A stretch of 64,000 bases of DNA, from contig NZ_JADEWO010000017.1 of NCBI RefSeq assembly GCF_015207605.1, positions 59,317 to 123,316 of the forward strand. Reading direction: 5' to 3'. The stretch comes from Oculatella sp. LEGE 06141. Lineage in GTDB: Bacteria; Cyanobacteriota; Cyanobacteriia; Elainellales; Elainellaceae. Every line of letters starts with the position of its first letter. Position 1 is the stretch's first letter. Positions 10,072-18,961 of this stretch are shown here, in pieces. Under the pieces are notes generated by a model, which did no database searches, was not told the DNA's origin, and worked only from the letters and a program-made list of their open reading frames with translations. The position numbers and the translations under genes were made by a program.

Positions 10072-11589
10072 TCAAAGCAATGCCCCATTTTGGGATGGTG
10101 CCAGCGGCAGCGTAAACCAGAAGGTTGACCCTTGCCCTAACTGGCTGTTGACTCCGATTTGACCACCATGCGCTTCAATAATTTGCCGACAGAGATATAA
10201 CCCCAATCCCAAACCCGGCATGTACCGTGCCCGTGCGCCGCGTGCATAAAGCGCAAACAGCCGACGGCATTGGTCTGGAGCCAGACCAACTCCGTTATCT
10301 TGAACGCTACAGCGCAGCACTTTTTGAGTGCGCGATCGCTGGCGATTGGCCGATAACGGAGAAAACGGATAATGAGTAGTCCCCCTTTCTCCAGGCTTTG
10401 CCGTTCGTTGCACAGCGCTAGCCTCCACCAGTTCGGCCTCTAACGTCAGACAAATCTGGTTGGGATTATGTTTAAGCGCATTCGAGATCAGGTTGCAGTA
10501 CACTCGCCAAATCTGATTGCCATCGACATGCACCAACGGCAAATCGGCATGAACCCAGTTGAACAATTGCACCTGATTTTTTTCTAACAGCGGCTCCAGA
10601 TTCGCCAGAACCGACTCAACAATGGTGCTGAGTTGCACTGGTTCTGGATGAAAACTATTGAGCGGAAGTTCACTGCTGTGGGCTTCTAGTAACGAGTTGA
10701 TGAGCGTTGATTGGCGATCGCTCCCTTCTAGCAACCGTTCCAGCACAGAACGATGCACCGTAATTTTTTCGTCTGCACTGTTTAGCAAACTCTTCAGCAA
10801 CATTGATGCCCCCACAACAGGCGTTTGCAGATCGTGGGAAATTGAATGCAGAAATACCTTGAGCTGCCGTTGTGCCTCAAATTCCGATCGCTTCAAGCGT
10901 TCATATAGATGCACAGCCAAATCGCAAATGAGACAGGCCCAAAACAAATATACAAACCGACCGGGAGTATAAATCGACTGTCCCTGGATCTCCGTCAGAC
11001 CCAGAATGGGATTGACCACGGCATAATATCCGATCGCCCCAATTTGAGAAACCAGATGCAACGGCCAAAACACAGGAATCAGCGTTGCTTGAGCTAAAAA
11101 CACCAAGATCCAAAGCGTCACTCTGGTATCTGGCAGGTTGAAGAACGTGCCAACGATTTGCGGCACTAAAGTAATAAACAACGAGAAACACAAAAATAGG
11201 ATGAGCGGGTAACGCCGTCCTACAGCGGTGCGGTAAATGCCAAGGCAAACAGACAGCAGACTCCCCGTAATGATGTTCGTCGCAATCGCTCGGCTACGCA
11301 GTTGGTCGGCGACAGCGGCATCTCCAAACCGTCTCAACACACTTTCGTTGAAACTAGCAGGATACAGAAAGAGGGAGTAAATATCCTGAACCACAAAAGT
11401 GATAAAGCAAAAGCAGGCAATCCACAAACAAAGGTGTAAGCGATCGAGCATAAACCGATAGCGCCACGCTCGATAGTCAGACGATTCTGACTGCACGCCA
11501 AGCCTTAGCAGTGAAGCAATACCCTGGTGAATCAAACGTTCCCATGCGGCGTGACGGCCAGAAATCCATTGCTTAATCTGGAATGCCAT
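10072..11589 (-). CDS. membrane sensor histidine kinase (HisKA/HATPase)
   Basis: 505 residues. The N-terminal 220 residues hold about six hydrophobic segments (e.g. LCLWIACFCFITFVV, LILFLCFSLFITLV) and no recognisable periplasmic sensor, so the signal is probably sensed in or near the membrane. The H-box is HSISHDLQTPVVGASML, the N-box NLISNALKHNP, the G boxes VQDNGVGLAPD and GLGLGLYLCRQIIEAHGG. A Ser/Arg-rich insertion of about 35 residues lies between the N and G1 boxes (AVQRTAKPGERGTTHYPFSP). No partner regulator is in the same operon; the nearest is the convergent NarL-type gene. Confidence 0.9.
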   Translation of the reverse strand: MAFQIKQWISGRHAAWERLIHQGIASLLRLGVQSESSDYRAWRYRFMLDRLHLCLWIACFCFITFVVQDIYSLFLYPASFNESVLRRFGDAAVADQLRSRAIATNIITGSLLSVCLGIYRTAVGRRYPLILFLCFSLFITLVPQIVGTFFNLPDTRVTLWILVFLAQATLIPVFWPLHLVSQIGAIGYYAVVNPILGLTEIQGQSIYTPGRFVYLFWACLICDLAVHLYERLKRSEFEAQRQLKVFLHSISHDLQTPVVGASMLLKSLLNSADEKITVHRSVLERLLEGSDRQSTLINSLLEAHSSELPLNSFHPEPVQLSTIVESVLANLEPLLEKNQVQLFNWVHADLPLVHVDGNQIWRVYCNLISNALKHNPNQICLTLEAELVEASAVQRTAKPGERGTTHYPFSPLSANRQRSRTQKVLRCSVQDNGVGLAPDQCRRLFALYARGARARYMPGLGLGLYLCRQIIEAHGGQIGVNSQLGQGSTFWFTLPLAPSQNGALL

Positions 11590-11928
11590 TGAGCCAGCCC
11601 TGGTGACGTTGCTTCGTTTTTATTACATCACAGCTTTCCAACCCCTGCCCACTGCCCAGATGGATAGCTTGGCGAGGGTCAACAGCACGATAGGCAACTC
11701 TCTGACCCAACCGCTACATAAAACAAACCCTGACCGATTTCTCGATCAGGGTTTCTATTTCTAAAAGCTAACCCATTGAAACGGGGTCAGCGGTTTTTAT
11801 ATAAGAGTATCTTCGTCCTTTCTCCCAGACCTGCATAGTCGGAGATCTACCCGATTCTCTTGGGTAACCCCTGGGTAGCTCAGGTCACATAAAATCAGTG
11901 GAGGCAGTATAAATCATTGGGGAAATGA
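11590..11928. other. divergent intergenic region between kinase and TPR genes
   Basis: 339 bp that must hold the promoters of both flanking divergent genes. It contains a strong terminator-like hairpin listed separately and a second weaker one (ACCC/GGGT around 11770-11786). No coding sequence is visible. Confidence 0.6.
11725..11754. terminator. orphan terminator-like hairpin in a divergent promoter region
   Basis: AAACCCTGA at 11725-11733 pairs with TCAGGGTTT at 11746-11754, and the loop continues the stem with CGA/TCG around TTTC. T-rich sequence follows on both strands (CTATTTCT on plus, GTTTTATG on minus). No gene on either strand ends here, so it may end a small RNA or act as a leader/attenuator for the kinase gene. 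Confidence 0.55.
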
Positions 11929-12618
11929 ATGCAGAAGGTGATGTGTGGCATGGCGATCGCCAGCCTCTTCGCGGCAGCCGTTGGGCTAAACGCAAATCCA
12001 GGATTGGCTCTCCCTGCCAGCCATTATCGAGAATTAGGGCTACGCTATCGGCAGCAAGGTCAGTTCCCAGAAGCGATCGCCGCATTCCAAACCAGCGTTG
12101 AGCTAGAGCCAGATAACTTAGCGGGTCGCGTTACCCTGGGTTGGACGTTACATCTGGCCGATCGGGATCGAGAAGCAGCTATCGCCCTCCAGGAAACGCT
12201 TCAGCGCGATCCGTTCTATGTTCCTGCGCTTAACGCGGCAGGTATCGTTTACCTGGTCAACGACGATTGGCTGGCCGCCGCACTAACCCACACCTGGGCG
12301 ATCCTGCTCTCTCCAGATAACGAAATTGCTTACTATAACCTCAGTCTGGCCTGTCAGCAGATGCAACAGACCGATTGCGCGATCGCCACTGCCCAAACCG
12401 CCGCAAAGCTAGAGCCAGAGAATCCGCACCCTCTGGTAGCGTTAGCCATCGCGCAGCAGCAACAGGGAACCCATGCGATCGCCCACCGAACTTACCAGCA
12501 AGCGGTTGAGCTAGATACCAGATACCGTAACCGCGATTTTTTAAATGGGCTAACGGCATCAGGCTTCAGCCCGCAACAAATTGAACAAGCCAAACAGCTT
12601 CTAGACGCATCGCCCTAG
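11929..12618 (+). CDS. exported tetratricopeptide repeat protein
   Basis: 229 residues. An N-terminal signal peptide is likely (VMCGMAIASLFAAAVGLNA, with small residues before a probable cleavage in NPGLALPA). The rest is TPR-like: HYRELGLRYRQQGQFPEAIAAFQTSVELEPDN and four further 34-residue helical repeats with the usual A/G/P positions (e.g. AAAKLEPENPHPLVALAIAQQQQG is in two motifs). Probably a periplasmic or thylakoid-lumen protein-interaction scaffold; the partner is unknown. Not assigned to a named family. The start ATG is preceded by GGGGAAATGA. Confidence 0.85.
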   Translation: MQKVMCGMAIASLFAAAVGLNANPGLALPASHYRELGLRYRQQGQFPEAIAAFQTSVELEPDNLAGRVTLGWTLHLADRDREAAIALQETLQRDPFYVPALNAAGIVYLVNDDWLAAALTHTWAILLSPDNEIAYYNLSLACQQMQQTDCAIATAQTAAKLEPENPHPLVALAIAQQQQGTHAIAHRTYQQAVELDTRYRNRDFLNGLTASGFSPQQIEQAKQLLDASP

Positions 12619-12712
12619 CTCTCCTGTAGAGGTTCAACCTATAGAGGTTCAACGATCGTTCATCAATGCCTTACACTTTGCAGTAAATAGTTGTTGCCCT
12701 ACGCTAAGGCCA

Positions 12713-13177
12713 ATGAATAAGTTATTAGATGAACCTCTGTCACTAGACCTGGCAGCCCAAATCAAAAGCAAGGCGAAGACACCGTTTGAAAATGCCTATA
12801 AAGCAGCCCTGGTCACCGAAGGTGCAACCTATGTTCAGGGCTTTTTAGCAATGGCGAGCCAACCTTACCAGCCCATCGAACATGGTTGGCTAGAGCAGGG
12901 CGATCGCATTATTGACCCCAGCCTGCCACACTTAGCCAAAAACCCGCAGGAACTTTACTACTTTCCAGCACAGCGTTTAACGGTAAAACAATTAAAAGCA
13001 GCGATTGAGGAAGCCAAAGAGGATTACCCGGAAGACAACCCGTTGCCCATCTATGGCGCATCTCCCTATGAGTATTACGGGGATGTCATGCTAGGGGGCA
13101 AAGACTATCTCGATGCCCACCAGGCCGCAACAGCCCAATGCCAGGAACTGGTTCAGCGCCATGCCGAACAGAACTAA
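12713..13177 (+). CDS. conserved hypothetical protein
   Basis: 154 residues, acidic and soluble, without signal peptide or membrane segment. It has a central part with YVQGFLAMASQPYQPIEHGW and a predicted helix LTVKQLKAAIEEAKEDYPED, then PYEYYGDVMLGGKDY. The reading frame, codon use and AAGG upstream of the ATG support a real gene. I do not recognise a family. It lies about 95 bp after the TPR gene on the same strand and may share its transcript. A 12-bp direct repeat (TAGAGGTTCAAC at 12627 and 12642) lies in the gap. Confidence 0.75.
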   Translation: MNKLLDEPLSLDLAAQIKSKAKTPFENAYKAALVTEGATYVQGFLAMASQPYQPIEHGWLEQGDRIIDPSLPHLAKNPQELYYFPAQRLTVKQLKAAIEEAKEDYPEDNPLPIYGASPYEYYGDVMLGGKDYLDAHQAATAQCQELVQRHAEQN

Positions 13178-13374
13178 ATACACATCCAATCGGCACCCTC
13201 GTTACAACCGCTCTGCGGTGGCAAATCCCATAAACCCTACTAAAGAGTGAGCGCGCATCTGTTAAATCGCTGTAGGATGAAAACATTTCATACCGGACAA
13301 ATCAGTAATTATCGTGAGCTTCTTTGGCTCAGTTGAACGCATCGACCCATTCATTCTGCAATATTGAGGCAATT

Positions 13375-14478
13375 ATGGAGACGCTAGCGTTTATTCACGC
13401 CCATGTGGACTACGAAGACCCCAGCCCCTCTCCAGAACTTCGGTCATTCGAACCAGTTCGCTCAACTCTTTCACACTCGACCACAGCCGGACTGATCGGA
13501 AGCGCGGCGTTGGCGATCGCCGTCACAGCTCCTAACGCTCAAGCCGTCGTTCAGAGAGGAGATACTTGTGCCGCCGTTGGCAGTGTACAAACGGCACTGC
13601 AAGCAAGAGGGTTCAGCACAGGAGGAGTTGACAGTTCCTTTGGTGGACAGACCGAGTTTGCCGTTCTTCAATTTCAGCGAAGCAACAACCTGGGAGCCGA
13701 TGGCGTTGTAGGTGCGACAACGGCTCAGGCTCTGGGTCTAGATCCAGCGATTAGCTGCGGCACCGCTGCCGCTCCGGTAAGCGATGCCGCTCCGGCTTCA
13801 ACAACGGCAGCTTACAGAGTTTCATCCAGCAGCGGATTGAATGTGCGATCGGGGCCAGGCTCAGGTTTTGCGGTTACAAGCGGTTTGGCCGATGGAGCCG
13901 TTGTGCAAGCCAGTTCTGTCGTTAACAACGGGTATCGTCAGCTCAGCACGGGTGGATGGGTTTCCAGCGAATACCTGGTTTCAACGACTGCGATTGCGCC
14001 CGCTACGACGAGCAACAGCGGCATCGGCGGCACCTCCACACCTGTGGCTACCGCAGCCTATCGCGTATCCTCAGTAAGTGGTCTGAACGTGCGATCGGGG
14101 CCGGGTTCGGGCTTCGCGGTTATTGGTGGCTTAGCAGATGGAGCCGTTGTGCAAGCTAGTTCTGTTGTCAACAATGGGTATCGCCAACTCAGCACAGGGG
14201 GTTGGGTGGCTAGCGAATACCTGGTTTCTGCGGTTGCTGGTGTTCCTGCTACTTCGGCTACCAGTGCTGGAGGGGGTGGCGGCGCACCGGGTAGCGTCGT
14301 CCGGGTAAACACGAACAGCGATCCGCTTAACGTTCGTTCTGGCCCAGGATCAGGTTACGAAGTGGTGGGCACCCTTAATGATGGTACCCGTCTTCAAACC
14401 ACAGGACGAACCATTGCTGAATGGGTAGAACTAAGCAACGGCAGATGGGTCTCGTCCAGTTGGGTCGAACGGCTGTAG
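13375..14478 (+). CDS. peptidoglycan-binding protein with three SH3b domains
   Basis: 367 residues from the ATG at 13375, which has GAGG upstream; a longer TTG-started frame is less likely. After about 40 residues comes a hydrophobic segment (TTAGLIGSAALAIAVTAP) that could be a signal or anchor. Then a PG_binding_1 domain (VGSVQTALQARGFSTGG to ATTAQALGLDP) and three bacterial SH3 domains at about residues 146-203, 228-285 and 310-367, each with LNVRSGPGSG. The family binds peptidoglycan or cross-bridge peptides in the cell envelope; no hydrolase domain is present. The first two SH3b copies are nearly identical (4 differences in 58 residues), indicating recent duplication or gene conversion. 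Linkers are Thr/Ala/Pro/Gly-rich. Confidence 0.88.
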   Translation: METLAFIHAHVDYEDPSPSPELRSFEPVRSTLSHSTTAGLIGSAALAIAVTAPNAQAVVQRGDTCAAVGSVQTALQARGFSTGGVDSSFGGQTEFAVLQFQRSNNLGADGVVGATTAQALGLDPAISCGTAAAPVSDAAPASTTAAYRVSSSSGLNVRSGPGSGFAVTSGLADGAVVQASSVVNNGYRQLSTGGWVSSEYLVSTTAIAPATTSNSGIGGTSTPVATAAYRVSSVSGLNVRSGPGSGFAVIGGLADGAVVQASSVVNNGYRQLSTGGWVASEYLVSAVAGVPATSATSAGGGGGAPGSVVRVNTNSDPLNVRSGPGSGYEVVGTLNDGTRLQTTGRTIAEWVELSNGRWVSSSWVERL

Positions 14479-14529
14479 TTTCTGATAACGATCTTTTTCA
14501 CTTTTCAGTAGCACTCTTGAGGCAACCTA

Positions 14530-14592
14530 TTGCCCTGAACAAGCTGCATTTGTTGTGCCTTCGCCTGATTGCCCTGAGCAAGCGGCCTTTGT
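14530..14592. repeat. two copies of a 24-bp imperfect repeat
   Basis: TTGCCCTGAACAAGCTGCAT continues at 14530-14553 and a near copy TTGCCCTGAGCAAGCGGCCT lies at 14569-14592, period 39 bp, between two convergent genes. Function unknown. Confidence 0.6.
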
Positions 14593-14643
14593 CAGGTTAG
14601 CAAGGTGGGCAGGCTGGCAAGCCGCATCTGCCCAATAGCCAGG

Positions 14644-15432
14644 TTACGACCAGCGTAGTTGCTGGTCTTGTTCGTGTACAACTCGTTCAACATCACCTCG
14701 GCGATACATCCACGTTTCGCGGTTGCCCCGGCCAACATGGCGAGATTGGACACCTGCCGCTTCAAGGCGCGATCGCCCCTCTGTAGAAGAACACCCCAGC
14801 AGTGTCGCAGCAACCCGCAACGGCATCCACTGTCGGGCAAACGTCGCCAGTAACACCGGGTCAGGTTCCTTCAATAGTTCAGTTAGCAGCCTCTCGGTCA
14901 GCAACCAGCACGCCAGCGTATCGGCTCCGGCGCGGTGAGATGAACCCACATCAAACTGAAAATGCTTGACCAGATAAGGCAAACGACGCGACGGTAAATC
15001 AGGCAACATCAACCGAGATAGCTGAACGGTGCAAAGCTGTTGCTCTACAGGACGCTGAAACGCCGTTCCCAACCGCTGATATTCTGATTGCAAAAATGAA
15101 TCGTCAAACTCAACGTTATGCGCTGTTAAAACGCCTGTATTCAACAACGGCAAATAAGCGGGCAAGATATCCGCTGCCGTTGGAGCCGCATCCACCATCC
15201 ACTGAGCAATACCAGTAAACCGACTGATGTTGCTCGGTATTGCAACCTGAGGATTGATCAGATCCGTCCGTTGAAGTGCAATGCCATCGGCCAGGGTAGC
15301 TTGCAGCACCGAAATCTCGATAACGCGATCGCTATCAGCAAATCGACCCGTCGTTTCAACATCAACAACCGTAAACAAACTTTGACTGAGTTTCCGATAG
15401 TAGGTCAGTAGCTCAGTAGATAACATCGGCAT
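14644..15432 (-). CDS. DEDDh-type 3'-5' exonuclease (DnaQ-like)
   Basis: 262 residues. The exonuclease motifs are in order: Exo I VVDVETTG (D and E ligands), Exo II TAHNVEFDDSFL (D), Exo III with HRAGADT (H and D). This is the DnaQ/PolC epsilon fold, acting on DNA or RNA 3' ends. The C-terminal 70 residues (FARQWMPLRVAATLLGCSST to MYRRGDVERVVHEQDQQ) resemble a small helix-turn-helix or MerR-like module, an unusual addition. A polymerase III epsilon role is not implied; many free-standing exonucleases have this fold. The ATG at 15432 is preferred over a TTG one codon upstream. Confidence 0.88.
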   Translation of the reverse strand: MPMLSTELLTYYRKLSQSLFTVVDVETTGRFADSDRVIEISVLQATLADGIALQRTDLINPQVAIPSNISRFTGIAQWMVDAAPTAADILPAYLPLLNTGVLTAHNVEFDDSFLQSEYQRLGTAFQRPVEQQLCTVQLSRLMLPDLPSRRLPYLVKHFQFDVGSSHRAGADTLACWLLTERLLTELLKEPDPVLLATFARQWMPLRVAATLLGCSSTEGRSRLEAAGVQSRHVGRGNRETWMYRRGDVERVVHEQDQQLRWS

Positions 15433-15504
15433 CAAAAAAGACTAAGAGATAGAGACAAGCATTGGGGCAGTATAACCCAGTCTCTATCGCCTTAGCCTTT
15501 AACT

Positions 15505-15527
15505 CCAGAGGAGTACTCCTCCTCTGG
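15505..15527. terminator. perfect hairpin downstream of crhR
   Basis: CCAGAGGAG at 15505-15513 pairs perfectly with CTCCTCTGG at 15519-15527 around a 5-base loop, 12 bp after the crhR stop codon. The T-run on the minus strand is poor, so it may be a 3'-end stabiliser or a weak terminator for the rimO-crhR transcript. Confidence 0.55.
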
Positions 15528-15538
15528 GATGCTAAAAA

Positions 15539-16951
15539 TTATTTGGAAGCAGACGGCTGAGAGCGTTTGATCGGCTTGGGCTTGCTTCCACCTGCAGAAC
15601 GGGGTCTTGAGTCGTCCCCAGGCTGGTCGTCATTGAACCCTGGATCAACTCTCATCCACACGGGACGAGTTTGATCGTAGGCCATTTGCAACGCTGCTGC
15701 GGCAATGGTGTGGGGATCATACTCTTCGCTTAACTGCGCCACAATTGGCAAGAAAGAAGCAATGCGCTCGCCAGCAAGGGTGCCCAGCAGTTGATCTTGC
15801 AGCTTTTGCAGGTGACGGGCTTCGATCTGGGCACGGGTCGGGATGTTGCCCCACTCCAATCTCTGGCGAGAGTGGCGCTCAATGTCCTTAACTTTGCGCT
15901 TATCTAGCGGGTGAACGAGGGAGATAGCAACCCCTTCTTTACCAGCACGTCCCGTCCGACCAATCCGGTGAACATAGTTCTCGGCGCTGTCAGGCAGATC
16001 ATAGTTAATCACATGAGTCAGATCCTCGACATGCAGACCACGTGCCGCGATATCGGTTGCTACAACCCAGCGCACCTGCCGCTGCCGGAACCGCAGCAAA
16101 AGTCGCTCTCGCTGCGCCTGACTTAAATCGCCATGATATTCATCAACACTGTGTCCGGCGGCCTGTAGCTGACGAGTTAGATCAGCCGCTGCTTTCCGCG
16201 TCCGCACAAAGATCAACGCCGACTCTGGATCTTCCATTTCCAGAATAGGCTGCAATGCTCTGGCCTTAGTCCAGCCGCGCGGGACCATGTAGGCAACCTG
16301 GTTGATCCGAGTAGGAGCTGCCTTGGGCTGCTCCACCGTCACGGTGACTGGCGATCGCAGGAACTTAGCAGCCAACTCGCGAATGGACGGATCCATCGTA
16401 GCCGAGAAGAAAGCCGTTTGCCGCTCACTGGGCGCTTTGCTCAGAATCTTTTCCACATCCTGAATAAAGCCCATGTTCAGCATTTCGTCGGCTTCATCCA
16501 GAACTAACCAACCCAATTTGTCTAGCTTCAGGTCGCCCCGCTTCAACAAATCCAGAACCCGACCGGGAGTACCAACAATGATTTGCACGCCCCGACGCAG
16601 CCGTTGGATTTGAATATCGATAGACTGACCGCCGTAAATGGGGAGCACCTGCAAACGGCGATCGTCGCTAAAGGAACGAATCGACTGATACACCTGAACC
16701 GCCAACTCACGGGTTGGAGTCAGGATCAGCGCTTGAACGTCGTGGCTGTTAAAACTAATTTGTTCTAGCAACGGCAAGGAAAATGCAGCCGTTTTGCCAG
16801 TTCCAGTCTGGGCTTGGCCGACCACGTCGCGGCCAGACATCAGATGGGGAATCGCTTGAGCCTGAATCGCAGTTGGCACTGTAAAACCAACTTTCTCTAG
16901 ATGGCGCACGCGCGCTTCGGACAGACCTAAGCTGTTAAACGAAAGGGTCAT
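15539..16951 (-). CDS. crhR: DEAD-box RNA helicase, CrhR-like
   Basis: 470 residues from the ATG at 16951, which has AAGGAG 7-8 bases upstream; the frame runs 41 codons further 5' but those residues look non-coding and overlap rimO. Helicase motifs: Q motif region FTVPTAIQAQAIP, Walker A AQTGTGKT (47-54), PTRELA, DEAD (152-155), SAT (183-185), ATDIAARG, HRIGRTGRAG. The long shared stretches RALQPILEMEDPESALIFVR and IAAAALQMAYDQ match the cyanobacterial redox/cold-regulated helicase CrhR. It unwinds and anneals RNA during cold acclimation. It is 10 bp downstream of rimO, the arrangement known from Synechocystis. Confidence 0.88.
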   Translation of the reverse strand: MTLSFNSLGLSEARVRHLEKVGFTVPTAIQAQAIPHLMSGRDVVGQAQTGTGKTAAFSLPLLEQISFNSHDVQALILTPTRELAVQVYQSIRSFSDDRRLQVLPIYGGQSIDIQIQRLRRGVQIIVGTPGRVLDLLKRGDLKLDKLGWLVLDEADEMLNMGFIQDVEKILSKAPSERQTAFFSATMDPSIRELAAKFLRSPVTVTVEQPKAAPTRINQVAYMVPRGWTKARALQPILEMEDPESALIFVRTRKAAADLTRQLQAAGHSVDEYHGDLSQAQRERLLLRFRQRQVRWVVATDIAARGLHVEDLTHVINYDLPDSAENYVHRIGRTGRAGKEGVAISLVHPLDKRKVKDIERHSRQRLEWGNIPTRAQIEARHLQKLQDQLLGTLAGERIASFLPIVAQLSEEYDPHTIAAAALQMAYDQTRPVWMRVDPGFNDDQPGDDSRPRSAGGSKPKPIKRSQPSASK

Positions 16952-16961
16952 CGAGTCTCCT

Positions 16962-18329
16962 TTATAGTGTGGGTATAGAGACACGACCAAGCGCGCCTCT
17001 GAGTTGAGTTGTTTTGTCGGCAACGGAACCATGAAGGTCATACACATCTGCGTCTGCGATCGCCACCGAAACAAGCGACCCTAGACGTGCAGTTCCCCGA
17101 ACATAAACCAGCCCATCAACATCTGGTGCAAATCGAGCCGACCGTCCAATTAACGTACCGGTTTCTGGCTGTTCTTGTTCAATCAGAACATCTACAACCT
17201 TGCCGATTTCTGCTCGATTCTTTCTTAACGAAATAGGCTGCTGCACTTGCATCAATGCATCCCGCCGTTCATCCATCACCGCTTGTGGAAGCTGATCCGG
17301 CAGTGAATAGGCAGGTGTCCCCTCCTCCGGGGAAAAAGTGAACACTCCAACATGGTCAAATTCGTGACGCTGCACGAATTGCAGCAGATGCTCAAAATGG
17401 GCTTCGGTTTCACCCGGAAAACCAACAATGAACGTAGTGCGTAGCACCGCATCGGGTAACGCTGCTTTAATTCGCTCGACAATACCGTCGTTCACTCGCC
17501 CTTGCCAGGGACGGTTCATAGCCCGCAAAATCTCAGGATGAGAATGCTGCAACGGCAAATCAAGATAAGGTAGAACGTTTGGCGTTTCTTGAATCGCTTC
17601 AATCACGCTAGGCGTTAGACCGGTCGGATAGGCATAGTGCATCCGAACCCAGGGAACATCCACTTTACCCAAGGCACGCAGCAGTTCAGCCAGCTTTGGA
17701 ACACCATATAGATCTACGCCATAATTTGTCGTGATCTGCGAAATTAAGATAATTTCTTGCACGCCTTCTGCTGCAAGCTGTTCGGCTTCAGCCACGATCG
17801 ATTCGATCGATCGCGATCGCTGATTTCCTCTCAGGTGCGGGATGATGCAGAAAGCGCAACGGTAGTCGCAGCCTTCAGCCACTCGCAGATAGGCTACTCC
17901 TTCTGTCGTCGTGCGGTAACGAGGGAGTAGTTCATCTGCAATATAGGTTGGTTCTTGAGAAATTTCCTTAACCCGTTCGCCAGCTTCAGCCCGCTGGATA
18001 ACATCCACAATTTTGTGGTAATCACCTGTGCCGACAACAGCAACCGCTTCTGGCAACTCATCCAGCAGCTCTTGCTGAAAATGCTGAGCCATGCAGCCCG
18101 TAATCACAATCTTTTTGTTGGATTCGGCCAGCTCAACGAGCGTGCGAACCGACTCTTCGCGAGCGGCCTGGATGAAGCTACAGGTGTTGACGACAACGTA
18201 GTCAGCTAGTTCTTCGTTAGAATCAACCTGATAGCCTGCCTGCACCAGCAGACCCAACATGTGTTCAGTGTCGATGCGATTTTTTTCGCACCCCAAGTGA
18301 GAGATAGCGATAGTTGGCTTATGGCCCAT
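16962..18329 (-). CDS. rimO: ribosomal protein S12 methylthiotransferase RimO
   Basis: 455 residues. A radical-SAM methylthiotransferase that modifies the conserved Asp of ribosomal protein S12. The N-terminal MTTase domain has three cluster cysteines, C14 ([10 protein letters not shown]), C50 (NTCSF) and C79 (TGCMAQ). The radical-SAM CxxxCxxC is C154/C158/C161 in [21 protein letters not shown] and LDLPLQHSH are RimO-type signatures, and a TRAM domain forms the C-terminus (about 380-440). First gene of the rimO-crhR operon. The final 20 residues go beyond the TRAM core. Confidence 0.95.
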   Translation of the reverse strand: MGHKPTIAISHLGCEKNRIDTEHMLGLLVQAGYQVDSNEELADYVVVNTCSFIQAAREESVRTLVELAESNKKIVITGCMAQHFQQELLDELPEAVAVVGTGDYHKIVDVIQRAEAGERVKEISQEPTYIADELLPRYRTTTEGVAYLRVAEGCDYRCAFCIIPHLRGNQRSRSIESIVAEAEQLAAEGVQEIILISQITTNYGVDLYGVPKLAELLRALGKVDVPWVRMHYAYPTGLTPSVIEAIQETPNVLPYLDLPLQHSHPEILRAMNRPWQGRVNDGIVERIKAALPDAVLRTTFIVGFPGETEAHFEHLLQFVQRHEFDHVGVFTFSPEEGTPAYSLPDQLPQAVMDERRDALMQVQQPISLRKNRAEIGKVVDVLIEQEQPETGTLIGRSARFAPDVDGLVYVRGTARLGSLVSVAIADADVYDLHGSVADKTTQLRGALGRVSIPTL

Positions 18330-18961
18330 GCAGTTTTGTAATAAATGGCAACAGGAAAGAAAGAGTCCTCAAATACCATGTAGCGATCGCGGTAATCAAC
18401 GGACTAGCACTTTGACTTTCCTAATCCGCAGTAGCCGTAGCTCCGCAGACACCGTTAACTGCAATCGCGTGTGGTTGCTCTCGTTATCTTAACGCACATT
18501 TGCATAACATAACTACACATTTTTAAATTCAGTTCAGGTCGCCGCCAACACCGTGGTAGCCGGTTGATTGACAGAACATTTCTCTATCTTCCACAAAGAA
18601 GGAAAGCAAAAGGGCGATAAAGGATTCAAAGCCCTTCTCCCGCTCTGGGATGGGAGTTTAAGAGGAGGCTTTTGAGTTCTATTCAGTCAATCAGCCGTGG
18701 TAGATAATCAGGCCAGATCGAGGTTTGAGGCAAAATCTTGAACGATCCGTCAACCCTTCAGGCCAGTCCTTAATACAGGCCAGCCCCTTGATAAACCAGT
18801 TAAGAGGAAAGCGATCGCGATTTCAATACAGCTTTGGGTAGGTCAACACGGGTTTAGGCACCCATTACTGTTAAAGTAAGCTAAAGAGGCCGGAATTGCC
18901 TATTTAGTCAGGCCATTCCAGCCAATTGTGTTCGTAATTACTGAGTCCGAATCTAAGACCC
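18330..18961. other. 632-bp divergent intergenic region, rimO / btpA
   Basis: Promoters of rimO and btpA must lie here. Two adjacent hairpins are visible: AAGGGC at 18610 with GCCCTT at 18631, and CTCCC at 18637 with GGGAG at 18652. The second resembles the degenerate CTCCC/GGGAG palindromes scattered in cyanobacterial intergenic DNA. No open frame with a ribosome binding site and no tRNA was found. Confidence 0.5.

Noticed and set aside
15505..15527. Yfr1-like small RNA because of ACTCCTC
   Set aside because: Only seven bases match and the motif lies within a stem, not in a single-stranded region as in Yfr1.
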